A stretch of DNA of 45,925 nt from Candidatus Pacearchaeota archaeon (GTDB lineage: Archaea > Nanobdellota > Nanobdellia > Pacearchaeales > GW2011-AR1), in the NCBI GenBank assembly GCA_018304985.1, contig JAGVWP010000029.1:1-45925 (forward strand), in the 5' to 3' direction. Position numbers and translations under genes: made by a program. Shown here in pieces: positions 15,030 through 22,480 of the stretch. Position 1 is the stretch's first letter; every line of letters begins with the position of its first letter. The notes beneath the pieces were generated by a model that searched no databases, was not told the DNA's origin, and saw only the letters and a program-made list of their open reading frames with translations.

Positions 15030-15479
15030 TTATTCTACATACTCATAGATATTTAAGTCTTTCTCAGGAACCTTAAATCTCATGTATACAAAAGTACCAT
15101 TTAAAGGAGCATCAATGTCCATATTAACCGGTTCTTGATTAGGCTTTATAATAACTAATCCGTTTCTGGATAAAATGTGAAATTCTCCATTTAGACCCTC
15201 CTGCACAAGTCTTTTTGATGTTCCAAGACCTCGCCCTCTTCCAGATTCGTTAATTTTCGTAGAAACTCCTCTTAGTGCTTTTAGGATTGCATCACTATCA
15301 CTTAAAAAAGAAATAGAGTTTGTAGAATAAACTCCTGGAATTGTAAGACCATTATCTAAAACCCCTATGTCAATATGTCCTTTATTCTTAAAAAACTGCA
15401 CCATTACTGAACCATGAGTAAATTCGGAATGTTCACTTATATTATCCGATAATTCTGATACTAAATAAAAAGCTCCCAT
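15030..15479 (-). CDS. GHKL-type ATPase (anti-sigma/histidine-kinase-like); true start is upstream
   Basis: 149 aa as called. N box LVSELSDNISEHSE (Glu and Asn for Mg-ATP), G1 box GVLDNGLTIPG and lid/G2 GRGRGLGTSKRL are all present, so ATP binding is likely. There is no membrane or sensor domain, as in SpoIIAB/RsbW-like anti-sigma kinases. The ATG at 15479 cuts into the first helix. The frame stays open upstream to 15563 and reads KERVPKVIEEEINQVLKVIK, a normal N-terminal helix, but has no ATG/GTG/TTG. The real start may be a rare codon (for example ATT) or coupled to the upstream gene. Middle gene of a three-gene module. Confidence 0.8.
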   Translation of the reverse strand: MGAFYLVSELSDNISEHSEFTHGSVMVQFFKNKGHIDIGVLDNGLTIPGVYSTNSISFLSDSDAILKALRGVSTKINESGRGRGLGTSKRLVQEGLNGEFHILSRNGLVIIKPNQEPVNMDIDAPLNGTFVYMRFKVPEKDLNIYEYVE

Positions 15480-15541
15480 ATGGGTGTTTTTTGGAAAATT
15501 ATCTTTTATTACTTTTAAAACTTGATTTATTTCTTCTTCAA

Positions 15542-15889
15542 TTACTTTTGGGACTCTTTCCTTTCATTTATTGAAAAATGGTGTATTGGCATATAAGTAA
15601 GACTTGACCCTTCTTTTCCAAAGGGAAAACCAACTATAGAAAGATAATTTTTTACACTTTTATTCAATGGTTCCTTAAAAACAATATTTTGGCCTGTTTT
15701 ATTTACTTGAGATATTTTATCACTTAATAATAAAGCAGAACAAGGTAAAATCCATTCAAGATTAGTTAAGTCTATAATTAATTCTGGTTTATTAAGGCTT
15801 AATTCATTATCAATCTCTTTGATTATAACCAAACAATCTTTTATCTGTTGTAATGGATCATCACAATTTTTTAAGTTTACTTCAACCAT
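15542..15889 (-). CDS. STAS-like protein, first gene of the partner-switch module
   Basis: 115 aa. The stretch NKPELIIDLTNLEWILPCSALLLSDKISQVNKTGQNIVFKEP has the strand-loop-helix-strand layout of STAS/anti-anti-sigma proteins, although the usual D(S/T)SG phosphorylation loop is replaced by LPCSALLL. The C-terminus is polar and ends 'NERKESQK'. It overlaps, in another frame, the N-terminal coding extension of the ATPase. Promoter elements (GATTTAAAGTATC or GGGATATAAAAAG) lie upstream of 15889. The assignment to STAS is by pattern. Confidence 0.6.
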   Translation of the reverse strand: MVEVNLKNCDDPLQQIKDCLVIIKEIDNELSLNKPELIIDLTNLEWILPCSALLLSDKISQVNKTGQNIVFKEPLNKSVKNYLSIVGFPFGKEGSSLTYMPIHHFSINERKESQK

Positions 15890-16038
15890 CGATCAACTAA
15901 AAAAAGATACTTTAAATCTTTTTATATCCCCAAACCTACTTCTTTTTTAATAATCCATTTTTATTTTTTAGAATTCTAATAATAAATTTAAAAAACTAAA
16001 AGAAGAAAAAGGAAAAATAAAAAACTAAAAACAAAAAT

Positions 16039-16377
16039 TTAATTTCTAGCCAAACTAAAGACATTCTTGATTGCTACAATTACTGTAGCAGGTGTGAAAA
16101 TTGCGAGCAATGCAGCCAATATTCCTTCAACATACATAACTCCTGTAAACACGCTTCCGCCCAATGCACTTGCTATGATTAACACAGCTCCTGAAAGCAA
16201 GAACGGAGTTACTTCTTTGCCTGTAACATTCAATAATCCCACTATTAATCCTATTAGAACAAGGACAAGTATCCAAACGCCGTCAGCAGCACCCATTGCT
16301 CCAAGGATTACAGCAAGAACTACGCCGGCTAGAAAAGCCCAACTTGCTAATTTACCCAAACTATTTCCTTTTGCCAT
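16039..16377 (-). CDS. Small four-pass membrane protein, 112 aa
   Basis: Four hydrophobic segments (SWAFLAGVVLAVILGAMGAADG, WILVLVLIGLIVGLLNV, FLLSGAVLIIASALGG, GILAALLAIFTPATVIVAI) with a short basic N-terminus MAKGNSLGK. A good RBS (AAAGGAGGT) precedes the ATG. Follows the 71-aa membrane protein in the same direction and may be co-transcribed. Both begin MAK-S/N-LxK and hold an ADG-containing turn, so they may be related. Function unknown. Confidence 0.7.
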   Translation of the reverse strand: MAKGNSLGKLASWAFLAGVVLAVILGAMGAADGVWILVLVLIGLIVGLLNVTGKEVTPFLLSGAVLIIASALGGSVFTGVMYVEGILAALLAIFTPATVIVAIKNVFSLARN

Positions 16378-16441
16378 TTATACCTCCTTTTAATTTTTTT
16401 AATTATGAAACTTCCTTATTTCGTTATATTTTAATTATATT

Positions 16442-16657
16442 TTAAGTCAAGTAATCAATAATTGCAAGCACCACTCCAAGAACTGTTGTTATAATTACTA
16501 CCCACCCTGCAATTAGCGCTATTGGCTCTCCACCAAGCCATTTTGGAAGAGCGAGAGTTCCATCAGCCATTGCAAATGCAACTGACAAAGAAACAATAAT
16601 TCCTGTAAGCCAGATAACGAAACTTAAAATTTTTCTAAGTGATGCACTTTTAGCCAT
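16442..16657 (-). CDS. Small two-pass membrane protein, 71 aa
   Basis: Hydrophobic segments at ~10-30 (ILSFVIWLTGIIVSLSVAFAMADG) and ~46-69 (IALIAGWVVIITTVLGVVLAII) with a short loop ALPKWLGGEP. RBS AGAGGATG is upstream, with TATA CTTTATATACTGC beyond. A perfect 9-bp inverted repeat (16740-16767) lies upstream of that TATA. Function unknown. Confidence 0.65.
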   Translation of the reverse strand: MAKSASLRKILSFVIWLTGIIVSLSVAFAMADGTLALPKWLGGEPIALIAGWVVIITTVLGVVLAIIDYLT

Positions 16658-16739
16658 TTTTCATCCTCTTTTTATTAAATAATATCATCCTAACAATGAT
16701 ATTCTAGTATATATTTTGCAGTATATAAAGGTTTTGCTG

Positions 16740-16767
16740 ATGTTAAGTAAAATATCAAACTTAACAT
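16740..16767. promoter_or_regulatory. ATGTTAAGT / ACTTAACAT inverted repeat
   Basis: Perfect 9-bp arms separated by 10 bases, upstream of the promoter of the small membrane genes. The same arms, separated by three bases, occur at 30816-30836. TTAACA half-sites recur at 11599 and 34086. Confidence 0.4.
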
Positions 16768-17113
16768 TTGCTCTTCATCTCTTGGTATCGAGCTAATACC
16801 TATTATTAGTAAAAAAATTAGCGAAATCTCCGAGCAGGAAGGTTTACTTAACAGCTGAGAAAAGACATTTATATGTGATGTTAATTTGAAAATAATACAA
16901 TAACTTTGCCTGATTTATCCACTTGAATTGCTTATTTATTTAAAATTTTAACTTATTATCTTGAATTATAAGGCTAACCTTAAATTAATAATTTTGTTAG
17001 TGTATTTCAAAATTTAATAAATAACTGCGAAATAGTCGAGCAAGAGGAGACTATGTAGCAGAGTATCTTAAACCCGTCGAGCGTAGCGAGGCGATTTATT
17101 AAAAAATTAAAAA
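16768..17113. other. Gene-free stretch with direct repeat and hairpins
   Basis: No ORF. A GGTAT cgagcta ATACC hairpin lies near 16780. The string GCGAAATctcCGAGCAggAaGG (~16819) recurs as GCGAAATagtCGAGCAagAGG (~17026). The second copy sits inside a hairpin, ATAGTC...GACTAT, and is followed by the GC-rich CGTCGAGCGTAGCGAGGCGA next to the end of argS. It may hold an RNA or a terminator; not identified. Confidence 0.35.
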
Positions 17114-18784
17114 TCACATCTCTTCCATAACTTCAATTCCTAAAAGATAAAGAGAATTTTTTATTGTTGTTCTGAAAGCATTAACTAGTTTTATTCTGAA
17201 TTCTTCACAATCTTCTCCCAAAACTTTGCATGAATGATAGAATTCATTAAATGACTGAGATAGCTGGAAAGAATAATTTGCAATAATGCTTGGGTTTAAC
17301 TGCTTTTCTGCTTTTTCAACAGTTTGCGGAAATTCTGAAATTTTCTTTATCAGGTTTATTTCCTGGCTTGTAAGTTCTGGTATATCATAGCTTTTTGATT
17401 TGCTCTTTAATTTTGATTTTTCTGCTTTTCTAATTATTGAACTAGCTCTTGCATAGCTGTACTGTAAATAAGGGCCTGAATCTCCTTCGAAGTTAAGGGA
17501 ATTTTCCCAGCTGAAGATTATATTTTTATCATTGTCATTTCTTAACATTGCGTATTTAATAGCAGCTATGGCTATTTTTTTAGCATCTCCTTTTGTTTTT
17601 CTCTTTTTTATCTCTTCCTGCGCTTTTTTTACAGATTCTTTGAGGAATTCCTCTAAAAGAACAAGTTCTCCACGGCGGGTTGACATTTTTCTTGCTCCGC
17701 TATCTGTTTGAAGAAGAACAAAAGAATAATGAACAACTTCTGGATATGGAGAATTCAGAAGCTTAAGAGCTTCTTTTATCTGCTCAAAATAAAGTTTTTG
17801 ATCCTCTCCAAGAACTATTATATTTTTTCCTTTTTTCATTTTATCCAGTGTATAAGCTATGTCTCTCAAACCATAAAGCCCGGTTCCGTTGCTTCTTGCT
17901 AAAACAAAATAAGGAGCTTTCATTTTCCTTGCAACGGGAGTATTTGACTGATTTAAAACAAGCCTTCCTTCTTTATCTTCAAATAACTTACCTGTTTTTT
18001 CAAATTTTTTCAAGAGTTCTTTTGAGAAACTACCTACATATTCTGATTCATAATCAAACTTGTCAAATTTAATTCCTAATTCTTCAAATAGTTGCTTTTG
18101 ACCTTGAACACATATTCCAACTATTTTCCTGAAAAGATCAACTGTTTTTTTATCTTTATTTTCAAACCTCTCTAGCAGCTGAAAAATTTGTTTTTCAAGA
18201 CTTGGATTTTTTTCAAGTTTCTTTGAAATAGAAATATAATTATTAAGCATGCTATTGAAAGTGTCTTTTGGCTTGAAAACCAAAGCCAGCATTGCTATTT
18301 GCTTGCTTACATCATTCACATAATAATGAGTTTCAATATTATTTCCACGGAATTTCAAGATTCTTACAATTGAATCTCCGATTATTGAATTTCTTGTTCT
18401 TCCAACATGGGGAGAGGCGTTTGGATTAACGCTTGTATGCTCTACAAGAATCTTTTGTTTTTCTTTAGCAGATCCAAATTCTGAAACAGTTGCTTTTGCG
18501 AGGATTTGTTTTGCAAGCATTTTTTTATCAATAAAAAAATTAAGATAAGGCCCTTTGCATTCTACTCTTGAGATTTCTTTTAATGATTTTTTATTTTTAT
18601 TAATCTCTCTTGCTAATTCCATGGCAATTTCAGCTGGATTTTTTCTAAGCTCTTTGCTTAAAATATAGCACGGAAAGGCATAATCCCCCATTTCGCTGTT
18701 TGGGGGGATCTCTATAATTTTTTCAATTTCCTCTTTTTTCAGCTTTGTTGCTTTAGCCAGCAGGTCAACAATAATTTGTTTCAT
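17114..18784 (-). CDS. argS: Arginyl-tRNA synthetase
   Basis: 556 aa, complete. An N-terminal ArgRS additional domain (1-85) includes PPNSEMGDYAFPCYILSKELRKNP and GPYLNFFIDK. Catalytic domain: HTSVNPNASPHVGRTRNSIIGDS (class I motif read as HVGR, residues 126-129, Arg replacing the second His), THYYVNDVSKQIAMLAL, LRDIAYTLDKMKKGKNIIVLGEDQKLYF, and ARKMSTRRGELVLLEEFL (KMSxR). C-terminal DALR domain with GPYLQYSYARASSII and NEFYHSCKVLGE. Monocistronic; a GC-rich hairpin region follows the stop. Confidence 0.95.
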   Translation of the reverse strand: MKQIIVDLLAKATKLKKEEIEKIIEIPPNSEMGDYAFPCYILSKELRKNPAEIAMELAREINKNKKSLKEISRVECKGPYLNFFIDKKMLAKQILAKATVSEFGSAKEKQKILVEHTSVNPNASPHVGRTRNSIIGDSIVRILKFRGNNIETHYYVNDVSKQIAMLALVFKPKDTFNSMLNNYISISKKLEKNPSLEKQIFQLLERFENKDKKTVDLFRKIVGICVQGQKQLFEELGIKFDKFDYESEYVGSFSKELLKKFEKTGKLFEDKEGRLVLNQSNTPVARKMKAPYFVLARSNGTGLYGLRDIAYTLDKMKKGKNIIVLGEDQKLYFEQIKEALKLLNSPYPEVVHYSFVLLQTDSGARKMSTRRGELVLLEEFLKESVKKAQEEIKKRKTKGDAKKIAIAAIKYAMLRNDNDKNIIFSWENSLNFEGDSGPYLQYSYARASSIIRKAEKSKLKSKSKSYDIPELTSQEINLIKKISEFPQTVEKAEKQLNPSIIANYSFQLSQSFNEFYHSCKVLGEDCEEFRIKLVNAFRTTIKNSLYLLGIEVMEEM

Positions 18785-18870
18785 GAAGATATAAGAAGAA
18801 AGTGATTAATAAATGTTGTTGAAAGTCTAATGCAATAAAACTTATAAATGAGATATAATCAGAAAAATGT

Positions 18871-19233
18871 ATGAAACAATCTTTAGGTCTAGGAGAAATA
18901 TTAACTAGTTGGCTTAATGAAAGAGAAAAGATATCTAATTTTCCATGGCTATCTTGTGTAAACTCTATTGAAGAAATAAGCGATGGACAAAATTTAATTA
19001 TTATAAATAAAGATACTAAATTAAGGGTTTATGAAGATGTAAGATTTCAAGGCCCGGCAATTAATGGAGTAATTACAATGAAATTTCATAGAAAATATCA
19101 AGAATTAAGATATAGTTTTAAAGAAGGAAAGTTTGTAAGAGAAGAAAAAGAAATTGATTCTTCTAGTGGGTTAATATCAGATAGAGAGATTAGCAAAGGC
19201 AATTATTATGTTCAAACTCCAGCAGAAGGATAA
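18871..19233 (+). CDS. Hypothetical protein, 120 aa
   Basis: Soluble mixed-charge protein. It has an N-terminal helical segment (LGEILTSWLNEREK) and beta-rich middle (QNLIIINKDTKLRVYEDVRFQGPAINGVITMKFHRKYQELRYSFKEGKFVREE). No motif is recognised. Together with the next gene it forms a two-gene island of plain AT-rich codon usage between argS and the zinc-ribbon genes. Each has its own TATA-like region. Confidence 0.55.
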   Translation: MKQSLGLGEILTSWLNEREKISNFPWLSCVNSIEEISDGQNLIIINKDTKLRVYEDVRFQGPAINGVITMKFHRKYQELRYSFKEGKFVREEKEIDSSSGLISDREISKGNYYVQTPAEG

Positions 19234-19294
19234 TTAATTTTATTATATATTTAAACACAATAATATATAAAAATACATTAATCTAAATTCTTTT

Positions 19295-19774
19295 ATGACA
19301 ACAGCAGTTTTAGATAGAATTTTAGAAGAAAGAAGTAGATTATTAAGAAAAGTTTTTGTTGATTTAAGCAATGTAATATGTGATACTGAAGGAACAGTAA
19401 TGTTTCATTCTGAAAGAGGATTAGATGGAGATTATACTGAACTTTATTGGAGAACTAGTGGTAATAGCCAAGACAGTACATTTGGAGGAGAAGTGGATGT
19501 AAGGGTAAGAAAAACTGATGGTGATAATCCAAAAAGTCAATTAACAATTGATGTTTATCATATGAAAAAAATAAGGGCAGATGCACATGGGATGATTACT
19601 GGTTATTTTCCTGAAGAAATTCTAAAAGCATTAGAAGTTCATAGAAGAATTGAAAATTATTTAACTGAACATGGAAGAAAAGTAGCTGAGATGGATTACA
19701 ATATTAAATATAATTTAGCAGTTGAACAAAATGAATCCGAATTACAAAATCCTGATCAATTAAGTTTAGTTTAA
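19295..19774 (+). CDS. Hypothetical protein, 159 aa
   Basis: Soluble. N-terminal helix (TAVLDRILEERSRLLRKVFVDLSNVICD), beta-rich core (GTVMFHSERGLDGDYTELYWRTSG, GGEVDVRVRKTDGDNPKSQLTIDVYHMKKIRAD) and a helical C-terminus (EEILKALEVHRRIENYLTEHGRKVAEM). No catalytic motif, cysteine or membrane segment. TATA-like TTATATATTTAAAC precedes it. Not recognised; it might pair functionally with the 120-aa gene 61 bases upstream. Confidence 0.55.
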   Translation: MTTAVLDRILEERSRLLRKVFVDLSNVICDTEGTVMFHSERGLDGDYTELYWRTSGNSQDSTFGGEVDVRVRKTDGDNPKSQLTIDVYHMKKIRADAHGMITGYFPEEILKALEVHRRIENYLTEHGRKVAEMDYNIKYNLAVEQNESELQNPDQLSLV

Positions 19775-19781
19775 TTATCCT

Positions 19782-20078
19782 TTAACCCACAACTACTTTA
19801 TCGCCGCAGCTTCCGCAGAACATATCTCCGGCATTGACAATATTATAGCATTTCATGCATATTGATTGTTTTGATTTTGCTTCCATTTTTGTTCCGCATG
19901 CAGGGCAGAATTTAATATGGTGCTCAACTTCTTTCTTGCATGATTCATTAGGGCAGAATTTTGGTTCTTTTTTTTCAATAGTGGCTTTATATCCCGGCCT
20001 GTTTGAAACAAGCTTTGAGAAAGCATCCTGAATTGCAGTTTCATCCTGATATTTTCTTAAATCTAGATTGCTACCCAT
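19782..20078 (-). CDS. Double zinc-ribbon protein, 98 aa
   Basis: The track begins at 20210, but the first 44 residues lie in a family B repeat and look non-coding, so the ATG at 20078 (MGSNLDLRKYQDETAIQ) is preferred. Two zinc ribbons follow: CPNESCKKEVEHHIKFCPACG and CMKCYNIVNAGDMFCGSCG. An N-terminal helix precedes the first ribbon. Such double ribbons commonly mediate protein or nucleic-acid contacts; the partner is unknown. Confidence 0.75.
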   Translation of the reverse strand: MGSNLDLRKYQDETAIQDAFSKLVSNRPGYKATIEKKEPKFCPNESCKKEVEHHIKFCPACGTKMEAKSKQSICMKCYNIVNAGDMFCGSCGDKVVVG

Positions 20079-20080
20079 AT

Positions 20081-20120
20081 AAAAGACACCAAGGTTTCTT
20101 TTATGAAACTTCCTTTTTAA
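20081..20120 (+). repeat. Family B dispersed repeat, short copy
   Basis: AAAAGACACCAAGGTTTCTTTTATGAAACTTCCTTTTTAATG keeps the AAAGACAACCAA and TTTATGAAACTTTCCTTT blocks of family B in shortened form, directly in front of the double zinc-ribbon gene. Confidence 0.5.
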
Positions 20121-20181
20121 TGTTCTCCTTTTTAATTTTAATTTATAGATAGAGTAGTTTTTAAATTTTATTGAAGTAAAA

Positions 20182-20388
20182 TTAATCTTGAGTAAGATAA
20201 ATCTCAACATATTCCTGATGTTCCTTCATACAATCTATACTGCAATATCTTCTTCCACTTACAAAATCAATAATATTCGCAGCTTCTGATCCGCAATTTA
20301 AACACTTTTCATCTGGTTGTTTTAAATTAATAGAATTCAGCAATCTTTCTAATCTTGTATTAATTAATGCCCTGGAAAATTCATACAT
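20182..20388 (-). CDS. Small TRASH/MYND-like zinc-finger protein, 68 aa
   Basis: N-terminal helix (EFSRALINTRLERLLNSINL) followed by CLNCGSEAANIIDFVSGRRYCSIDCMKEHQEY. The CxxC...CxxxC...H spacing with YCSIDC is typical of treble-clef fingers of the TRASH/MYM/HIT type. It probably binds one zinc and mediates protein contact. It is one of a cluster of four small metal-binding or hypothetical genes at 19.8-20.9 kb. Confidence 0.7.
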   Translation of the reverse strand: MYEFSRALINTRLERLLNSINLKQPDEKCLNCGSEAANIIDFVSGRRYCSIDCMKEHQEYVEIYLTQD

Positions 20389-20467
20389 TAAGTAATTATT
20401 ATAATATATTATTTAAATATTGTTACAATACGATAAATTATTAAAACCCTTTATTCTTAGTTTTAAA

Positions 20468-20641
20468 ATGGCAGAGAAATGTGAATTATGCAATGAGAAA
20501 ATTGAAGAAACCTTTCTTGGAAAGTTAAATGGCACAACTATAAGGGTTGAGAAGAATACTAGAACTGGATTTGTTTATGTATGCAATGGTTGCCAAAGAG
20601 AACATAGGGATGAATTAATAAAAAATGTTAATAAGACCTAG
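20468..20641 (+). CDS. Small CxxC-CxxC protein, 57 aa
   Basis: The track starts at 20420, but the ATG at 20468 (MAEKCELCNEKIEETF) gives a protein starting just before the first knuckle. CELC and CNGC frame a beta hairpin (KLNGTTIRVEKNTRTGFVYV), a typical archaeal zinc-ribbon protein. Ends 17 bases inside the next gene, so the two are likely one transcript. Confidence 0.7.
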   Translation: MAEKCELCNEKIEETFLGKLNGTTIRVEKNTRTGFVYVCNGCQREHRDELIKNVNKT

Positions 20642-20909
20642 AAAGGGCAATGTAAAGGGCAACATAGTTACAAATTCAAATATGATTGAAGAAGCTGAAA
20701 AAGCTTATATCCGTGACTTTGATGATAATGTTGCTTCTCACGAGAATGAATGGGTTGTTTATAATGGAAATGAAATAGTTGGGTTTTACAGAAATTACTA
20801 TAAATTAAGAATGTCAATCAGCAAAAGAGATGATTTGGCTGGCAGAACACTTTATGCAAGAGAAATAAAATATGAAATATACCTTTGGCTGTTAAGCGAA
20901 AGAAAGTAA
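20625..20909 (+). CDS. Hypothetical protein resembling DUF5678, 94 aa
   Basis: The C-terminal part NEWVVYNGNEIVGFYRNYYKLRMSISKR...RTLYAREI resembles the small archaeal/bacterial DUF5678 fold (W-V-x-Y/x-G-x-x-V). The N-terminal 19 residues (MLIRPRKGNVKGNIVTNSN) are poor in structure. An internal ATG at 20682 would give 75 aa, nearer the family's size, so the start is uncertain. Overlaps the preceding CxxC gene by 17 bases. Confidence 0.5.
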   Translation: MLIRPRKGNVKGNIVTNSNMIEEAEKAYIRDFDDNVASHENEWVVYNGNEIVGFYRNYYKLRMSISKRDDLAGRTLYAREIKYEIYLWLLSERK

Positions 20910-21019
20910 ATAAGAATAAATGCTTTATGCTAAAAAGTGCTTAATTTATTCGCTAGAACTGCTAATTTAAATAATTAATATAAAATTAACTTACTTAATC
21001 AATTTGTTCTTTAATTTTC

Positions 21020-21095
21020 AGAATGTTTAGCTAAACATACAATATTAAATTTTTCTATGTGAAAAATTTAGCCTAATTTGACATTTATTAAGATT
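21020..21095 (-). repeat. Family A dispersed repeat, inverted copy
   Basis: Reverse complement reads TTTTTCACATAGAAAAATTT then AATATTGTATGTTTAG, the same blocks and order as at 3050. TTAATAAATGTCAAATTAGG flanks the hairpin on the other side. Fills the gap before the 50-aa ORF. Confidence 0.6.
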
Positions 21096-21189
21096 ATCTA
21101 TATTCACCTTAACTTAAATCAGTTTATAATCTATATAATAATTACTTAATCTTTTATTATTCAAGAATATATGCATTATTAAAAATAAT

Positions 21190-21342
21190 CTAATCTATTT
21201 TCTCAATTATATCTTCAACGCTTTTTGTAATATGCTCTATTACATCTTCATCTGTTTTTTTTGGATTTTGTGACTTGTGCTTTAGAGCTTCAGCAGCTCC
21301 TGCAATAACTGCCATTTTAAGATTTGAATAATTTTCTGACAT
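21190..21342 (-). CDS. Small helical protein, 50 aa (below ORF track cutoff)
   Basis: ATG at 21342 to TAG at 21190 encodes MSENYSNLKMAVIAGAAEAL, then KHKSQNPKKTDEDVIEHITKSVEDIIEKID. Two amphipathic helices joined by a KKTDEDV linker; balanced composition and a clean stop make it a plausible real gene. No family recognised. Confidence 0.5.
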   Translation of the reverse strand: MSENYSNLKMAVIAGAAEALKHKSQNPKKTDEDVIEHITKSVEDIIEKID

Positions 21343-21425
21343 ATTATTTTATTTTTTACCTCTTTTATTTATATAATTGTATTATTTTAATGGTATTTAA
21401 AATTAATTGTGGTTTGTTTTAAGAT

Positions 21426-21875
21426 ATGTTGTCTACAATAAAAATTGTTTTAAAGCAATATCCCCTATACTTTTATATGATCTTATGGTTAACATTATTT
21501 GCTAGTGGAATAATTTTATTGAGTATTTTAATACTGGGCATTAAATGGAAAAGACTTAAACTATTTTTTCACGACGAAAATTACACTTATTTTGAAATTT
21601 GTTTTATTACATTATATTTTCTAGAACAGGCAGTATTTATAACTCTCTCTTATTTTTATCCAGATTATAGTATATTTTTAACTGGATTTTTTGCATTAAT
21701 TGTCATAAGCACAGTAGCTATGCAGAAAGTAATGCTTGAAAGCAAGAGCAATAAGATAGCAAAATTAAGCAATAGTTATATTGAAAAATTTAGAAAAGCA
21801 AGATTAAAGTATCAAAAAAGAATATCAGATATGAGAGACTATATAAAAGTCCTTGAAGAAAATAAAAATAATTAA
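21426..21875 (+). CDS. Membrane protein with C-terminal coiled coil, 149 aa
   Basis: Three hydrophobic segments: ~15-40 (FYMILWLTLFASGIILLSILILGI), ~57-75 (FEICFITLYFLEQAVFITLSYF) and ~80-97 (SIFLTGFFALIVISTVAM). A basic/acidic alternating helix follows to the C-terminus (SNKIAKLSNSYIEKFRKARLKYQKRISDMRDYIKVLEENK) that looks like a cytoplasmic coiled coil. The stop shares bases with the stop of the convergent 46-aa ORF. Function unknown. Confidence 0.65.
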   Translation: MLSTIKIVLKQYPLYFYMILWLTLFASGIILLSILILGIKWKRLKLFFHDENYTYFEICFITLYFLEQAVFITLSYFYPDYSIFLTGFFALIVISTVAMQKVMLESKSNKIAKLSNSYIEKFRKARLKYQKRISDMRDYIKVLEENKNN

Positions 21876-22012
21876 AGAAGAAAAGTAATTTTTCGATGAA
21901 TATCCAATACTTCTTCCTCTATCTTATCAACATCTCTCTCAACTTCAGCAATTTCTTTATCAGCTAGTTTTAAATAACTTTTATTATTTTTAATACTTTT
22001 TCTTTTTGCCAT
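21872..22012 (-). CDS. Small charged protein, 46 aa (below ORF track cutoff)
   Basis: ATG at 22012 to TAA at 21872 encodes MAKRKSIKNNKSYLKLADKE, then IAEVERDVDKIEEEVLDIHRKITFLL. A basic head is followed by a heptad-like helix suited to coiled-coil pairing. It overlaps the stop codon of the convergent membrane gene, which itself ends in a coiled coil, so an interaction is conceivable but speculative. Confidence 0.5.
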   Translation of the reverse strand: MAKRKSIKNNKSYLKLADKEIAEVERDVDKIEEEVLDIHRKITFLL

Positions 22013-22128
22013 TTATCTAACCTCTTTTAATTATAGATGTTATAATAACAATCTATATAAATTATTCGGTTAAGCTGTCTGCAAGCTAACAATAATATTT
22101 ATAAGCCAAACTAACAAGTAATTTACAT

Positions 22129-22250
22129 GTGGGAGTTCCAGAGTGGTCAAATGGGCAGGACTTAAGTCTGTTGCTTATAGCTAATAGCTTGATAATTGAA
22201 AGAAATCCTGTGGCTTAGTGCCTTCGGAGGTTCGAATCCTCCCTTCCACA
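22129..22250 (+). tRNA. tRNA-Leu(UAA) with 37/38 intron
   Basis: Acceptor GTGGGAG pairs with CTTCCAC, discriminator A73, no encoded CCA. D arm CCA...TGG with GGTCAAA, anticodon stem CAGGA/TCCTG, loop CTTAAG^A with anticodon TAA, a class II variable arm (TGGCTTAGTGCCTTC) and T arm GGAGGTTCGAATCCTCC. The stem is interrupted after position 37 by a 38-base intron (22167-22204), the canonical archaeal site, expected to be cut by the splicing endonuclease at a bulge-helix-bulge. TATA ATATTTATAAGCC lies ~29 bases upstream. Confidence 0.93.
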
Positions 22251-22287
22251 TAAAAAGACTTAAATATTCTGAAAAAGTTAAATAAAT

Positions 22288-22479
22288 ATGGAAAAAGAAA
22301 TGAGAGAGATATTAAATGAATTGAGAACAATAAATGTTAATATAGAATTTATAAAAGAGCATATGATAGATGCAGACACCATTCTAATGCCTGAAGAAGA
22401 AGAAAAACTGAATAAAAGCGTAGAAGAATTCAGAAATGGAAAAACTACTCCTCTTATAATGTTCAAAAGAGAGGATTAA
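22288..22479 (+). CDS. Antitoxin-like protein, 63 aa, of a decayed TA pair
   Basis: MEKEMREILNELRTINVNIEFIKEHMIDADTILMPEEEEKLNKSVEEF is two helices with the 'IL(M/T)PEEEEKLNKSVEEFRNGKTTPL' ending typical of RelB-like archaeal antitoxins. The ATG lies ~27 bases after CTTAAATATT (TATA), starting just behind the tRNA. The following ORF begins like a RelE toxin but breaks after about 24 residues, so this antitoxin may be an orphan. Confidence 0.65.
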   Translation: MEKEMREILNELRTINVNIEFIKEHMIDADTILMPEEEEKLNKSVEEFRNGKTTPLIMFKRED

Positions 22480-22480
22480 A

